Assembly (NCBI GenBank): GCA_959019775.1 | Contig: CAUEPS010000008.1 | Location: forward strand, 1-64,000 | Direction: 5' to 3' | DNA from: an uncultured Collinsella sp. | Lineage (GTDB): Bacteria > Actinomycetota > Coriobacteriia > Coriobacteriales > Coriobacteriaceae | Length of the DNA stretch: 64,000 nt | Part shown: positions 32,798-41,173 of the stretch, in pieces | Position numbering within the stretch: position 1 is the stretch's first letter | Layout of the letters: each line of letters starts with the position of its first letter | The notes under the pieces: generated by a model | What the model was told of the DNA's origin: nothing | Seen by the model: only the letters and a program-made list of their open reading frames with translations | Database searches by the model: none | Translations under genes and position numbers: made by a program

Positions 32798-33877
32798 ATG
32801 GCAAACAAGCTCTCCGTCGCATTTATCGGCACCGGAATCATGGGTGCCCCCATCGCCGGCCACATCCTGGATGCCGGCTATCCCGTCACGGTCAACAACC
32901 GCACCAAGTCCAAGGCCGCCGCGCTTATCGAGCGCGGCGCTGTCTGGGCCGATACGCCGGCAGATGCCGTGGCGAACGCCGACGTCGTCTTTACCATGGT
33001 GGGCTATCCCTCCGAGGTCGAGGAGCTCTACCTGGCGGGCGACGGCCTGCTCGCGTGCACTAAGCCCGGCGCGGTCTTGATCGACCTCACCACGAGCTCG
33101 CCCGAGCTTGCCCGTGACATTGCCGAGGCCGCCCAGGTTTCTGGTCGCATGGCGTTTGACTGCCCCGTCACCGGCGGCGAGTCGGGCGCTATCGCCGGTA
33201 CGCTCACGGCTATCGTGGGCGCTACCGAGAACGACATCGCGCCGGTCCGCGATATCCTTTCCACCTTTGCGGCAACCATCTGCTGCTTCGACGGCGCCGG
33301 CAAGGGCCAGGCTGCCAAGCTCGCCAACCAGGTGTCGCTGGGCGCCTGCATGGTTGGCATGGCAGACGCCATGGCATTTGCCGAGCTGAGCGGCCTTGAC
33401 GTGGAGAAGACCCGACAGATGATCCTGGGCGGCACCGGTAAGTCCGGCGCCATGGAGAGCCTGGCGCCCAAGGCGCTCGACGGCGACTACAAGCCCGGCT
33501 TTATGGTCGAGCACTTCATCAAGGACCTGCGTCTGGCGCTCGCCTACGCCGACGACCGCGAGCTCGCGCTGCCCGGCGCCGACGTGGCCTTTACGCTCTA
33601 TGACATGCTCGACGCCATCGGTGGCGCCAAGCTGGGCACCCAGGCCATCACGGTCCTCTACAAGGAGGAGGCCGACGCCATTGCCGCCGGTCTGGACTGG
33701 TCGCAGTATCGTCCCGAAGAGCATGGCGCTCACGAGGACGGCTGCGGTTGCGGCGAGCATGGCGACGACCACGAGTGCGGTTGCGGCCACCACCATGGCG
33801 AGGACCACGAGTGCTGCGGCGGCCACGGCCATGACGACGGCCACGAGTGCTGCTGCGGCCACCATCACGGGGAGTAG
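32798..33877 (+). CDS. Beta-hydroxyacid dehydrogenase with His/Cys-rich tail
   Basis: Residues 1-300 are a 3-hydroxyisobutyrate dehydrogenase/tartronate semialdehyde reductase family enzyme: nucleotide loop FIGTGIMGAPIAGH, substrate motif DCPVTGGESGA, and catalytic Lys in GKGQAAKLANQ. The usual protein ends near residue 305. Here about 50 extra residues follow, with repeats like GCGCGEHGDD and HECCCGHHHGE holding many His, Cys, Asp and Glu. That tail looks like a nickel or zinc binding or storage segment. The substrate is not known. AAAGGAAAGG precedes the start. Confidence 0.9.
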   Translation: MANKLSVAFIGTGIMGAPIAGHILDAGYPVTVNNRTKSKAAALIERGAVWADTPADAVANADVVFTMVGYPSEVEELYLAGDGLLACTKPGAVLIDLTTSSPELARDIAEAAQVSGRMAFDCPVTGGESGAIAGTLTAIVGATENDIAPVRDILSTFAATICCFDGAGKGQAAKLANQVSLGACMVGMADAMAFAELSGLDVEKTRQMILGGTGKSGAMESLAPKALDGDYKPGFMVEHFIKDLRLALAYADDRELALPGADVAFTLYDMLDAIGGAKLGTQAITVLYKEEADAIAAGLDWSQYRPEEHGAHEDGCGCGEHGDDHECGCGHHHGEDHECCGGHGHDDGHECCCGHHHGE

Positions 33878-33882
33878 CGCCC

Positions 33883-34311
33883 ATGAGCTGGACGTTCGTG
33901 GTGCTTGCGCTGGTGCTCTTTCTCTTTGCGATCTACATCGGCTTTTTGTGCGGCCAGTGGGCGTGCGAAAAGCGCGTCATCACCAAGCGCGACTACTGGA
34001 TTGCCAATTTTGCAGGTGCGGCGGCAGTCGTCTTGCTAACCTGGGTGTTTTCGCTGTTCCCGCTGGTGCAGTTTGCGCCGATCGGCTGGCTCGCCGGCTT
34101 TATCGCCGGCCTTAAGATGAGTTTTGGCGAGTCCGTCGGCCCGTGGCGCAAGCACGACGAGGTCTTTAACGTCAACAAGGCTCACCGCGCCGCCGCCGAC
34201 GCGGGCGATGCCGAGGAGCGTCGCCGTGCGCGTCACAATGGCGCGGCCGACCGACAGCTCATCTCGGTCACCGATGACAGCAAGGGTGCTGGCAAGCATG
34301 CTAAGAAATAG
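33883..34311 (+). CDS. Small two-helix membrane protein
   Basis: A 142-residue protein with two membrane helices (WTFVVLALVLFLFAIYIGFL and ANFAGAAAVVLLTWVFSLF) and a conserved-looking loop CGQWACEKRVITKRDYW. The cytoplasmic C terminus is basic and Ala-rich. It follows the dehydrogenase gene by five bases and precedes the HEAT-repeat gene by 15, so the three likely form one transcript. The family is not recognised. Confidence 0.8.
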   Translation: MSWTFVVLALVLFLFAIYIGFLCGQWACEKRVITKRDYWIANFAGAAAVVLLTWVFSLFPLVQFAPIGWLAGFIAGLKMSFGESVGPWRKHDEVFNVNKAHRAAADAGDAEERRRARHNGAADRQLISVTDDSKGAGKHAKK

Positions 34312-34326
34312 TAAGAAGAGGTAACT

Positions 34327-35025
34327 ATGGCAGAAAACAAGGAAGAACAGCTCACCGACGAGGAGCTGGCACAGCTTCAGCTGGCAGAGGAGAACGAGAA
34401 CGCCGTCGACCGTCTGGTCCAGGAGCTCGGCTGCCCCACGCGCCGCATCCGTCAGTTTGCCGCCCGCGTGCTGCACCTGCTTGCCGAGCGCGATCCGCAG
34501 CGTGTCGTGCCCTGCGTGCCCGCGCTGATCGAGGCACTCGACCGCCCCGAGGCTCAGACCCGCTGGGAGGCCCTCGATGCCCTGGCGGCGCTTGCCACCA
34601 CCTGCCCCGAGCAGCTGGGCGATGCCTTTGAGGGCGCCGAGACCGCGCTGTTCGACGAGATTTCCTCCACGCTGCGCTATGCCGCCTTCCGCCTGCTGTG
34701 CGTGTGGGGCGCCACGAGCGTCGGGCGTTCGCGCGAGGCTTGGCCCATTCTGGACGAGGCCATCCAGTGCTACCACGGCGACCTCGAGTATCGCGACATG
34801 CTCGGTTGCCTGTACGAGTTTGGCCAGGGCGAGATCGACGCCGAGGTCGCCGAGAAGCTTGCACTGCGCCTTAAGTTCGATGCCGAGAACGGCAAGGGCA
34901 GCTATCTCAAGGCCCGTTCGAGCGAGATTTGCGAAATGCTTGTTAAACGTTTTGGCCTGGATCTCTCCAAAAAGAAGAAGCGTGCTAGCGTAAAAAAATC
35001 TGACGACGCCGAAGACGAGGAGTAA
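34327..35025 (+). CDS. HEAT-repeat protein
   Basis: A 232-residue, all-helical protein with two to three HEAT-like repeats, the clearest being RRIRQFAARVLHLLAERDPQRVVPCVPAL and ALDRPEAQTRWEALDALAALA. It ends in a Lys-rich and then acidic tail (KKKKRASVKK...DAEDEE). Such repeats serve as protein-binding scaffolds; no partner can be named. It lies six bases before the isocitrate dehydrogenase gene. Confidence 0.82.
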   Translation: MAENKEEQLTDEELAQLQLAEENENAVDRLVQELGCPTRRIRQFAARVLHLLAERDPQRVVPCVPALIEALDRPEAQTRWEALDALAALATTCPEQLGDAFEGAETALFDEISSTLRYAAFRLLCVWGATSVGRSREAWPILDEAIQCYHGDLEYRDMLGCLYEFGQGEIDAEVAEKLALRLKFDAENGKGSYLKARSSEICEMLVKRFGLDLSKKKKRASVKKSDDAEDEE

Positions 35026-35031
35026 CAGATT

Positions 35032-36117
35032 ATGGCGCACGATGTAGTCCTGATTCCTGGTGACGGTATCGGTCCCGAGATTACGCAGGCTATGCGCCGC
35101 GTGGTCGAGGCCACTAGTGTCCAGATCAACTGGAACGTCCAGGAGGCCGGTGCCGGCGTCATGGACGAGTTTGGCACGCCGCTGCCCCAACATGTGCTCG
35201 ATGCGGTCGCCGAGACCAAGGTTGCTATCAAGGGCCCCATCACCACGCCGGTCGGCACGGGTTTCCGCAGCGTTAACGTCGCCCTGCGCAAGCATTTTGA
35301 CCTGTACGCCTGCGTGCGCCCCTGCCTGTCGCAGCCGGGCGACGGCTCGCGCTTCCGCGACGTCGACCTGGTCATCGTGCGCGAGAACACCGAGGACCTC
35401 TACGCCGGCATCGAGTTCGATGAGGGCGCTGCCGAGGTCGAGGAGCTCTCGCAGCTCGTCGAGCGTTCGGGCCAAAAGACCTTCGCCGCCGATTCCGCCA
35501 TCTCGATCAAGCCGATCTCCATCTGCAAGAGCCGCCGCATTGTGGAGTACGCCTTTGAGTACGCCCGCCGCTGCGGCCGCAAAAAGGTGACGGCCGTGCA
35601 TAAGGCCAACATCATGAAGGCGACCGATGGCCTGTTCCTGCGCGTTGCGCGCGAGGTGGCCGCCAACTATCCCGATATCGAGTTCAACGACAAGATCGTC
35701 GACGCCACCTGCATGGGCCTGGTCCAGAACCCCAACGACTTCGATGTCCTGGTGCTGCCCAACCTGTACGGCGACATCGTGAGCGACCTGTGCGCCGGCC
35801 TGGTGGGCGGCTTAGGCATGGCCCCCGGCTCCAACATCGGTGCCGACTGCGCCATCTTCGAGGCGACGCACGGCTCCGCGCCCGATATCGCTGGCCAGGA
35901 TATCGCTAACCCCACGGCCGAGATTCTGTCCGCGGCTATGATGCTCGATCACCTGGGCGAGAACGACGCGGCCAATCGCATCCGCGCCGCCGTTTCTGCC
36001 ACGCTCGACGAGGGTGAGCAGGTTACCGGCGACGTTCGTCGTGCCCAGACCGGCTCCGTTGAGGGCGCTGTGGGCACGCAGGCCTTTGCCGATGCCGTTA
36101 TCGCGCACCTGGCCTAA
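35032..36117 (+). CDS. NAD-type isocitrate/isopropylmalate dehydrogenase
   Basis: A 361-residue beta-decarboxylating dehydrogenase. IPGDGIGPEI opens the fold, substrate arginines lie in VGTGFRSVNVALRKHFDLYACVRPC, VRENTEDLYAGIE is characteristic, and the cofactor loop EATHGSAPDIAGQDIANP carries Asp/Ile-type residues expected for NAD rather than NADP. The FRSVNVALRK segment fits isocitrate dehydrogenase better than LeuB, and no leu genes are adjacent. It would supply 2-oxoglutarate in what is probably an incomplete citric acid cycle. Confidence 0.88.
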   Translation: MAHDVVLIPGDGIGPEITQAMRRVVEATSVQINWNVQEAGAGVMDEFGTPLPQHVLDAVAETKVAIKGPITTPVGTGFRSVNVALRKHFDLYACVRPCLSQPGDGSRFRDVDLVIVRENTEDLYAGIEFDEGAAEVEELSQLVERSGQKTFAADSAISIKPISICKSRRIVEYAFEYARRCGRKKVTAVHKANIMKATDGLFLRVAREVAANYPDIEFNDKIVDATCMGLVQNPNDFDVLVLPNLYGDIVSDLCAGLVGGLGMAPGSNIGADCAIFEATHGSAPDIAGQDIANPTAEILSAAMMLDHLGENDAANRIRAAVSATLDEGEQVTGDVRRAQTGSVEGAVGTQAFADAVIAHLA

Positions 36118-36176
36118 GGCATGCAGACTGCAAACGCCTAAATAGTACTTAAGTGTTTGCGTATAACCTGAGAATC

Positions 36177-36205
36177 AATACGCCCGGCGCTTTGTCGGGC
36201 GTATT
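36177..36205 (+). terminator. Hairpin after isocitrate dehydrogenase gene
   Basis: AATACGCCCG (36177-36186) pairs with CGGGCGTATT (36196-36205); the T tract is short (CTATTG). A weaker GCAAAC/GTTTGC hairpin precedes it. Confidence 0.8.
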
Positions 36206-36243
36206 CTATTGCGGACTATGTTTCCTAACAAGGAGTAACTGAT

Positions 36244-37338
36244 ATGGGTCTGATTCAAAAGAAGGACGAGAAGGACGAGATCGACGGCATCCAGATCATC
36301 GAGCGCGGCGAAGGCCCCGATGGTGATGAGGAGGAGAAGATCGATCTGGTCGCCGGTACGTCTGCCGAACATATTGCCGCCGGTACGACGGCCGAGGAGG
36401 AGGACGCTCGCCTGGAGGCAAAGATCGCCGCGGACGCCGCCGACGAGAACCTCATGCCCGAGGAGCAGGACGAGGACGACGATATCCTGGGTTCCGACGA
36501 AGACGACCGCGCATTCAAGCACAAGAAGACGATGATTGCCGCCTTCGTGGTTGCAGTCGTGATCGCTGCTGTGGTCGGCTTCTTTATCGGCAACGGTGGT
36601 TTTGGCGGCAAGGGCGTCGGCTCGGCGACCCTGTCCGAGGACCAGCTCGATTCGACCGTGGCGAGCTATAGCTACAACGGCAAGAAGAGCGACATCACCG
36701 CGCGTGAGGCCATCGAGAGCCAGTACAGCCTTGACACCGTCAAGGACGACGACGGCAACTACACCGCTCCGTCTGCCGACGTTATCCTGTCCTACGTGCG
36801 CAACCAGATTCTGCTGGACGCTGCCGAGGACGAGGGCATTACCGTCTCTTCCAAGGAAATGAAGCAGTATGCCGAGGATTCCATCGGCACCTCCGACTAC
36901 AAGACCATGGCCACGCAGTACGGCGTGTCCAAGGACCAGGCCAAGCAGATCGTCCGCCAGTCCGCGACGCTGCAGAAGCTCTACAAGAAGAAGGTGGGCG
37001 ATAGCTCCGCAAGCATGCCGACCGCCCCGACCGAGCCTGCTGACGGCAACGAGGAGACCGCGAGCAAGGACTACGCCGACTACATCATCAACCTTGCCGG
37101 CGATGAGTGGGATAGCTCAAAGGGCACTTGGAAGGATGCCGACAGCACCTATGCCAAGGCCTTTGCCGATGATGCCTTTACGGCCGATAGCGCTACCTAT
37201 AAGCAGGCCATGACCGCCTACTATACTGCTTATCAGCAGTATTCCTCGCAGGCTTCGAGCGCCAGCTCCAAGTGGACCGAGTATGCTAACGGCCTCTACG
37301 CCAAGGCCAACATCAGCATCTACGGCCTGTTTGCGTAA
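36244..37338 (+). CDS. Membrane-anchored SurA-N-like protein
   Basis: A 364-residue protein with a very acidic cytoplasmic head (about residues 1-92), one membrane helix (MIAAFVVAVVIAAVVGFFIG, about 97-116) and an extracytoplasmic helical domain. The latter resembles the N-terminal domain of SurA/PrsA-type foldases (VILSYVRNQILLDAAEDEGITVSSKEMKQYAEDSIG). No peptidyl-prolyl isomerase domain is visible, so a chaperone rather than isomerase role is inferred. AAGGAG precedes the start. Confidence 0.78.
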   Translation: MGLIQKKDEKDEIDGIQIIERGEGPDGDEEEKIDLVAGTSAEHIAAGTTAEEEDARLEAKIAADAADENLMPEEQDEDDDILGSDEDDRAFKHKKTMIAAFVVAVVIAAVVGFFIGNGGFGGKGVGSATLSEDQLDSTVASYSYNGKKSDITAREAIESQYSLDTVKDDDGNYTAPSADVILSYVRNQILLDAAEDEGITVSSKEMKQYAEDSIGTSDYKTMATQYGVSKDQAKQIVRQSATLQKLYKKKVGDSSASMPTAPTEPADGNEETASKDYADYIINLAGDEWDSSKGTWKDADSTYAKAFADDAFTADSATYKQAMTAYYTAYQQYSSQASSASSKWTEYANGLYAKANISIYGLFA

Positions 37339-37377
37339 GGTTTGCCTGAGCCGCCGAGCGCGTAGCTGAAATATCTG

Positions 37378-37416
37378 AATAGCCCGCTAGAACGGATGTT
37401 GTTCTAGCGGGCTATT
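37378..37416. terminator. Bidirectional hairpin between convergent genes
   Basis: AATAGCCCGCTAGAAC (37378-37393) pairs perfectly with GTTCTAGCGGGCTATT (37401-37416). It separates the rightward SurA-like gene from the leftward XRE gene. Confidence 0.85.
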
Positions 37417-37446
37417 TGCGTTTAGGCGCTGGTGGCTAAATTATGC

Positions 37447-37686
37447 CTATGAATCTTTAAGTCCAAAAAGATTATCGGCTTCATCGTCAGGCATATATTC
37501 CAGCACATCGCCCGGTTGGCAGTCGAGTGCCCGGCATATCGCGTCAAGAGTTGAAAAGCGCACGGCAGAAACCTTGCCCGTCTTGATGCGCGACATATTG
37601 ACCTGGGAGATGCCCACGTGTTCCGCAAGCTCTTTGGATGAGATCTTGCGTTCGGCAAGCATGCGGTCGAGCCGCAGAATAATCAT
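37447..37686 (-). CDS. XRE-family helix-turn-helix regulator
   Basis: A 79-residue Cro/CI-type DNA-binding protein. The helix-turn-helix spans SSKELAEHVGISQVNMSRIKTGK, followed by STLDAICRALDCQPGDVLEY, which is typical of the small YozG-like group that pairs with DUF2975 membrane proteins. GGGGG precedes the ATG. It lies nine bases after the DUF2975 gene on the same strand and may repress this two-gene unit. Confidence 0.92.
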   Translation of the reverse strand: MIILRLDRMLAERKISSKELAEHVGISQVNMSRIKTGKVSAVRFSTLDAICRALDCQPGDVLEYMPDDEADNLFGLKDS

Positions 37687-37695
37687 GGATTCCCC

Positions 37696-38334
37696 CTAGA
37701 GCAACTCGTCATCTTGTTTTTGCAGGATATACCCGTAGCGGAAGATGCTGGCAATCAGGCTAAAAATCAGGCCCGCAAAGAGCATGGAGAGGTCGAGATG
37801 CTGGCCGCCAAGCGCATCCGTAAAGCTACCGCCAAATCCTGAGAGTATCAGCCCTGTGACTATGGCACCAAAAAGTTTCACGGCGGCGCCGCCGATAAGG
37901 AACAAATGTCCTATTTGACGTAGTATGCGGATGCATTCGAGGTCAAAGGGCCTGCCCGCCTTTTCAATGGCGGAGAAAAACCTGTATGCGCTTAGCGCGA
38001 TGGCAAGCGCGAGGCATGCCATCATGCCGCTCCCTATGGCAGTATGACCGTCGTGCGCGACAAGCATAAGAGGGGTCTGTTCGTTGGCGCCGACGAGAGC
38101 GAGAATTGGCCCTTCGCCAGCCGTAAGATCTACGGATTGGAGACAGAACCCTTGGGAGAGGCTAGGCAATATGAATAGAAGTTCGATTGCAATGACTGCG
38201 AGGAGTGCCAGAGCGAGCGCCACGATGGTGCAGATTGTGCCCCATTTGCAGTAGCGAGTGAGCTTCCTCAGTTTGGCTATTGCCTGTTCACGGTCGATGG
38301 CTTCATTCGATTTGGATACGTTCCAGCGGATCAT
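37696..38334 (-). CDS. DUF2975-family membrane protein
   Basis: A 212-residue protein with four membrane helices, one pair before and one after a ~45-residue outer loop. The helix around AYRFFSAIEKAGRPFDLECIRILRQIG has the YRFFxxIEKxGxPF pattern of DUF2975. This family nearly always precedes a small XRE regulator, as here. Its function is unknown. The start at 38334 has GGAGGAG directly ahead; a longer frame to 38349 is less likely. TATCAT-ACTTA-ATGATA at 38375-38391 upstream may be the XRE operator. Confidence 0.85.
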   Translation of the reverse strand: MIRWNVSKSNEAIDREQAIAKLRKLTRYCKWGTICTIVALALALLAVIAIELLFILPSLSQGFCLQSVDLTAGEGPILALVGANEQTPLMLVAHDGHTAIGSGMMACLALAIALSAYRFFSAIEKAGRPFDLECIRILRQIGHLFLIGGAAVKLFGAIVTGLILSGFGGSFTDALGGQHLDLSMLFAGLIFSLIASIFRYGYILQKQDDELL

Positions 38335-38565
38335 AGCTCCTCCAACCAATGTCTTGGATGATACTTGTATCTTATATCATACTTAATGATAAACGATAAA
38401 CAATTACAGAATAGAGTAAGTAATGTTTGTGAGACGAATAGCGAGAGCTATGGCTCATTTTGGATGCTGGAGTTTGGCGCGCGCGGGGATGAGGACAAAT
38501 GCCAAAACTTCCCGTGATCGCACAAGTGCTTCATCGGGTTTCCCTAATTCATATGGGAAAACAGC

Positions 38566-38613
38566 TGCAAACGATTGCAAGTAACCGGTAAACGGTCGAA
38601 AACTACCGTTCAC
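38566..38613 (+). promoter_or_regulatory. Regulatory block 1 upstream of GalNAc PTS
   Basis: TGCAAACGATTGCA (38566-38579) matches the catabolite-responsive-element pattern TGNAANCGNWNNCA and is nearly palindromic. GTAAACGGTCGAAA begins 21 bases after GCAAACGATTGCAA (38567 and 38588), and an inverted half-site, ACCGTTCAC, lies at 38605-38613. The half-site matches those in block 2 and upstream of both lacI genes. Confidence 0.5.
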
Positions 38614-38762
38614 CGATAATCTCAAAACTGGTTCTAACTGGTATTAAGTCAAAAAGACCAATTCACATATCTTCACAATGACCTGCAATTTTTCTACACG
38701 CTATTTTTAGCCGCCCTGCGTTGTTTAGACACAGGAAAAGATCCGATCTTTTGCCAAAGCAT

Positions 38763-38777
38763 TTCGAAACGGTTTCA
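38763..38777. promoter_or_regulatory. Candidate cre/LacI-type operator
   Basis: TTCGAAACGGTTTCA has a GAAAC/GTTTC palindrome and matches the WTGNAANCGNWNNCW pattern at all but one fixed position. It is inside the 700-base gap upstream of the GalNAc PTS operon. Confidence 0.45.
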
Positions 38778-38805
38778 AAACCGCAGGTAGAAGTGTTAAC
38801 GACCG

Positions 38806-38840
38806 GTAAACGGTCGAAATATCACCGTGAGCGGTGCAAA
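38806..38840 (+). promoter_or_regulatory. Direct-repeat site, 21-bp pitch (GalNAc PTS)
   Basis: Half-sites GTAAACGGTCGAAA (38806) and GTGAGCGGTGCAAA (38827) lie on the same strand exactly 21 bases apart. Two helical turns of spacing place both on one DNA face, as LytTR-type activators require. The flanking gap (38335-39038) is AT-rich, holds no gene, and contains only regulatory sequence. Confidence 0.6.
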
Positions 38841-38908
38841 AACGTTTTACCGTATGAATCAACGAAAGCGACCTCTTCTGGGGTGATATAGTGACAACAA
38901 CACGTCAC

Positions 38909-38922
38909 GTGGTTACTACCAG
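38909..38922. promoter_or_regulatory. Operator shared with agaS (probable GntR site)
   Basis: GTGGTTACTACCAG, nearly identical to CTGGTTACTACCAG at 43202-43215 upstream of agaS. Its place between a possible -10 (GATATA, 38885) and the first PTS gene suits a repressor. The GntR regulator encoded at 42431 is the obvious candidate. Confidence 0.65.
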
Positions 38923-39038
38923 TTTAGAAACCACTGGTCTTCAAAGAACGCTTTCCAAGAAGCTTTAAGGGCGAGCGCCCGCTGGCTTCCGAAAATCATC
39001 GGACTCAGATTGTACACACCTTCGGAAGGGAAATTTGA

Positions 39039-39482
39039 ATGGTTGGCTTTATTCTTACCGGTCATGGACAGTTCGCACCCGGCCTTGCAAGCGCTATCGC
39101 GATGGTTGCCGGCGACCAGCCTGCTTTTACCGTCGTTCCTTTTGAGGGCGACCAGGCCGCATCCTACGGTGAGGATCTCCGCGCCGCTATTACCGCCATG
39201 CGCGAGGAGTGCGATGGCGTGCTCGTCTTTACCGACCTGCTTGGCGGCACCCCGTTCAACCAGTCGATGATGATTGCCCAGGATGTCGACAACGTCGAGG
39301 TTCTGACTGGCACCAACCTTCCCATGGTTATTGAGCTTCTGTTCCTCCGCGGCAATGCCACGCTCGCCGAGCTTGGCGAGCAGGCCGTGACCGTTGGCCA
39401 GACGGGCGTCACCGCCCAGACGGTCGCATCCGTTGCCGGCTCCGAGGAAGAGGATATCTTCGGCGACGAGGACGGCATCTAA
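39039..39482 (+). CDS. PTS mannose-family EIIA
   Basis: A 147-residue EIIA of the mannose/sorbose/GalNAc family. It accepts phosphate from HPr on His9 (FILTGHGQF) and passes it to EIIB. The fold markers GVLVFTDLLGGTPFNQ and VEVLTGTNLPMVIELL are intact. The last 15 residues are acidic. GGAAGGG precedes the ATG. Its stop overlaps the start of the YajC-like gene by one base. The operon context (agaS, nagA, lacC) points to N-acetylgalactosamine. Confidence 0.93.
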   Translation: MVGFILTGHGQFAPGLASAIAMVAGDQPAFTVVPFEGDQAASYGEDLRAAITAMREECDGVLVFTDLLGGTPFNQSMMIAQDVDNVEVLTGTNLPMVIELLFLRGNATLAELGEQAVTVGQTGVTAQTVASVAGSEEEDIFGDEDGI

Positions 39483-39763
39483 TGGCCGATTTCGGAGCCA
39501 ACGTCCTGAGCTCCTCGGTCGCCCTTTTAGGCCTGCTTGTCATCATGGGCTTGATTTACACCATCTGGTCGCAAATCAACATGAAGAAGAAGCAGAAGTA
39601 CTTCAAGGAGCTGCACACCGAGCTCAAGCCGGGTCAAGTGGTTCTTTTCGCCGGCGGTATCTACGGAACCGTCAAAGGCATCGAAGGCGAGAAGGTCCAG
39701 ATCAAAGTCCGATCCGGAGCCGTCGTAGATGTTTCGCGTTACGCGATTCAGGAGATCAAGTAA
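39482..39763 (+). CDS. YajC-like protein inside a PTS operon
   Basis: A 93-residue protein with one N-terminal membrane helix (SSVALLGLLVIMGLIYTIW), a basic stretch (NMKKKQKYFKELH), and the YajC domain LKPGQVVLFAGGIYGTVKGIEGEKVQIKV. YajC normally joins SecDF, but here it is translationally coupled to EIIA and sits among PTS genes. From memory, the hyaluronate-type mannose-family PTS of streptococci also carries a yajC-like gene, so this may be a PTS-dedicated paralogue. Which role it plays cannot be told from sequence. Confidence 0.85.
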   Translation: MADFGANVLSSSVALLGLLVIMGLIYTIWSQINMKKKQKYFKELHTELKPGQVVLFAGGIYGTVKGIEGEKVQIKVRSGAVVDVSRYAIQEIK

Positions 39764-39799
39764 CTGTCGTCAGCAAATAACGAAAGGAAGCTGATCAAC

Positions 39800-40282
39800 A
39801 TGGCAGAACCCAACATTCTTCTTACCCGCATCGATAACCGACTGGTTCATGGTCAGGTTGCCACCCAGTGGAACTCCACCCTGGGCTCCAACCTCATCCT
39901 CGTCGCCAACGACGACGTGGCGTCCAACACCATGCGCCAGAACCTCATGAAGATGGCCGCTCCCGCCGGCGTCGCTACGCGTTTCTTCTCTCTGCAGAAG
40001 ACCATCGACGTCATTGGCAAGGCGAGCCCGCGCCAGAAGATCTTCATCGTGGCCGAAACACCGGAAGACGTGCTTACGCTCGTCAAGGGCGGTGTGCCTA
40101 TAAAGAAGGTAAACATCGGCAACATGCACATGTCGGAAGGAAAGCGCCAAGTCGCCACCTCCGTCGCAGTTAACGACGAGGATGTCGCTGCGTTTAAAGA
40201 GCTGCAGGAATTGGGGGTGGAGTTGGAGATCAGGCGCGTTCCGAGCACGCCTGTTGAGGACACGAGCAAGCTCTTCTCGTAA
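39800..40282 (+). CDS. PTS mannose/sorbose-family EIIB
   Basis: A 160-residue EIIB. The phosphorylated histidine is His17 in RIDNRLVHGQV. LVKGGVPIKKVNIGNMH and the end segment FKELQELGVELEIRRVP are typical. It phosphorylates sugar as it enters through EIIC/EIID. AAAGGAAG precedes the start, and it lies 36 bases after the YajC-like gene. A paralogue lacking the histidine is at 49542. Confidence 0.95.
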   Translation: MAEPNILLTRIDNRLVHGQVATQWNSTLGSNLILVANDDVASNTMRQNLMKMAAPAGVATRFFSLQKTIDVIGKASPRQKIFIVAETPEDVLTLVKGGVPIKKVNIGNMHMSEGKRQVATSVAVNDEDVAAFKELQELGVELEIRRVPSTPVEDTSKLFS

Positions 40283-40372
40283 TCCTCGTGATCCACGTTG
40301 TCAGGAGTGAAACCCTGACGTTCTGTACGTGAAATCCAAAGTGCGTACATACATTTTGAAAGGAGGAGCAAG

Positions 40373-41173
40373 ATGGAATACTCGATCATCCAGATCGCTC
40401 TGGTCTTCGTCGTCACGTTCATCGCGGCAATCGACCAGTTTGACTTCCTCGAGTCTCTCTATCAGCCCATCGTCACCGGCGCCGTCATTGGTCTTATCCT
40501 TGGCGACCTCAACACCGGTCTTCTCGTGGGTGGTACCTATCAGCTCATGACGATCGGCAACATGCCGATCGGAGGCGCTCAGCCGCCTAACGCCGTCATC
40601 GGCGGCATCATGGCAGCCATTCTCGCTATCGCCACGGGCCTCGAGCCCAACGCGGCAGTCGGCCTCGCCATTCCGTTCGCTCTGCTTGGCCAGCTTGGCG
40701 TTACCCTGGTCTTCACGCTTATGTCCCCGCTTATGTCCACGGCCGATAACATGGCTCACAACGCGGACACCAAGGGCATCGAGCGCCTGAACTACTTCGC
40801 CATGGCTCTGCTCGGCCTGATCTTCGCTGTCGTCGTCACCCTGTTCTTCATCGCTGGCGCTACCATCGGTCAGACCATCGCTTCTGCCATCCCGACTTGG
40901 CTGCAGACCGGTCTCTCCGCTGCAGGCGGCATGATGCGCTTCGTCGGCTTCGCCGTCCTGCTCAAGGTTATGATGAACCGCGATATGTGGGGCTTCTTCC
41001 TCATGGGCTTTGGCCTCGCGCTCATCACCGTTGCCAACGATTCGCTGGCAACCCCTGCTCTGCTCATCCTCGCTCTCATCGGCTTCGGCATCGCTTTCTG
41101 GGACTTCCAGCAGCAGACCGAGCTGAAGGGTGCAGCTGTTTCTGACGGAGGTGACTTCGAAGATGGCATCTAA
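40373..41173 (+). CDS. PTS mannose/sorbose-family EIIC
   Basis: A 266-residue membrane permease. The amphipathic start AAIDQFDFLESLYQPIVTG, the GDLNTGLLVGGTYQLMTIGNMPIGGAQPPN region and the NYFAMALLGLIFAV helix are characteristic. It forms the translocation path with EIID. AAAGGAGG lies seven bases ahead of the ATG. The last 11 bases overlap the EIID start. Confidence 0.95.
   Translation: MEYSIIQIALVFVVTFIAAIDQFDFLESLYQPIVTGAVIGLILGDLNTGLLVGGTYQLMTIGNMPIGGAQPPNAVIGGIMAAILAIATGLEPNAAVGLAIPFALLGQLGVTLVFTLMSPLMSTADNMAHNADTKGIERLNYFAMALLGLIFAVVVTLFFIAGATIGQTIASAIPTWLQTGLSAAGGMMRFVGFAVLLKVMMNRDMWGFFLMGFGLALITVANDSLATPALLILALIGFGIAFWDFQQQTELKGAAVSDGGDFEDGI

Noticed and set aside
38566..38579. Counting GCAAACGATTGCAA as a sure member of the 21-bp direct-repeat family
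   Set aside because: It fits a cre-type palindrome equally well, so it was noted only as ambiguous and not used for the consensus.
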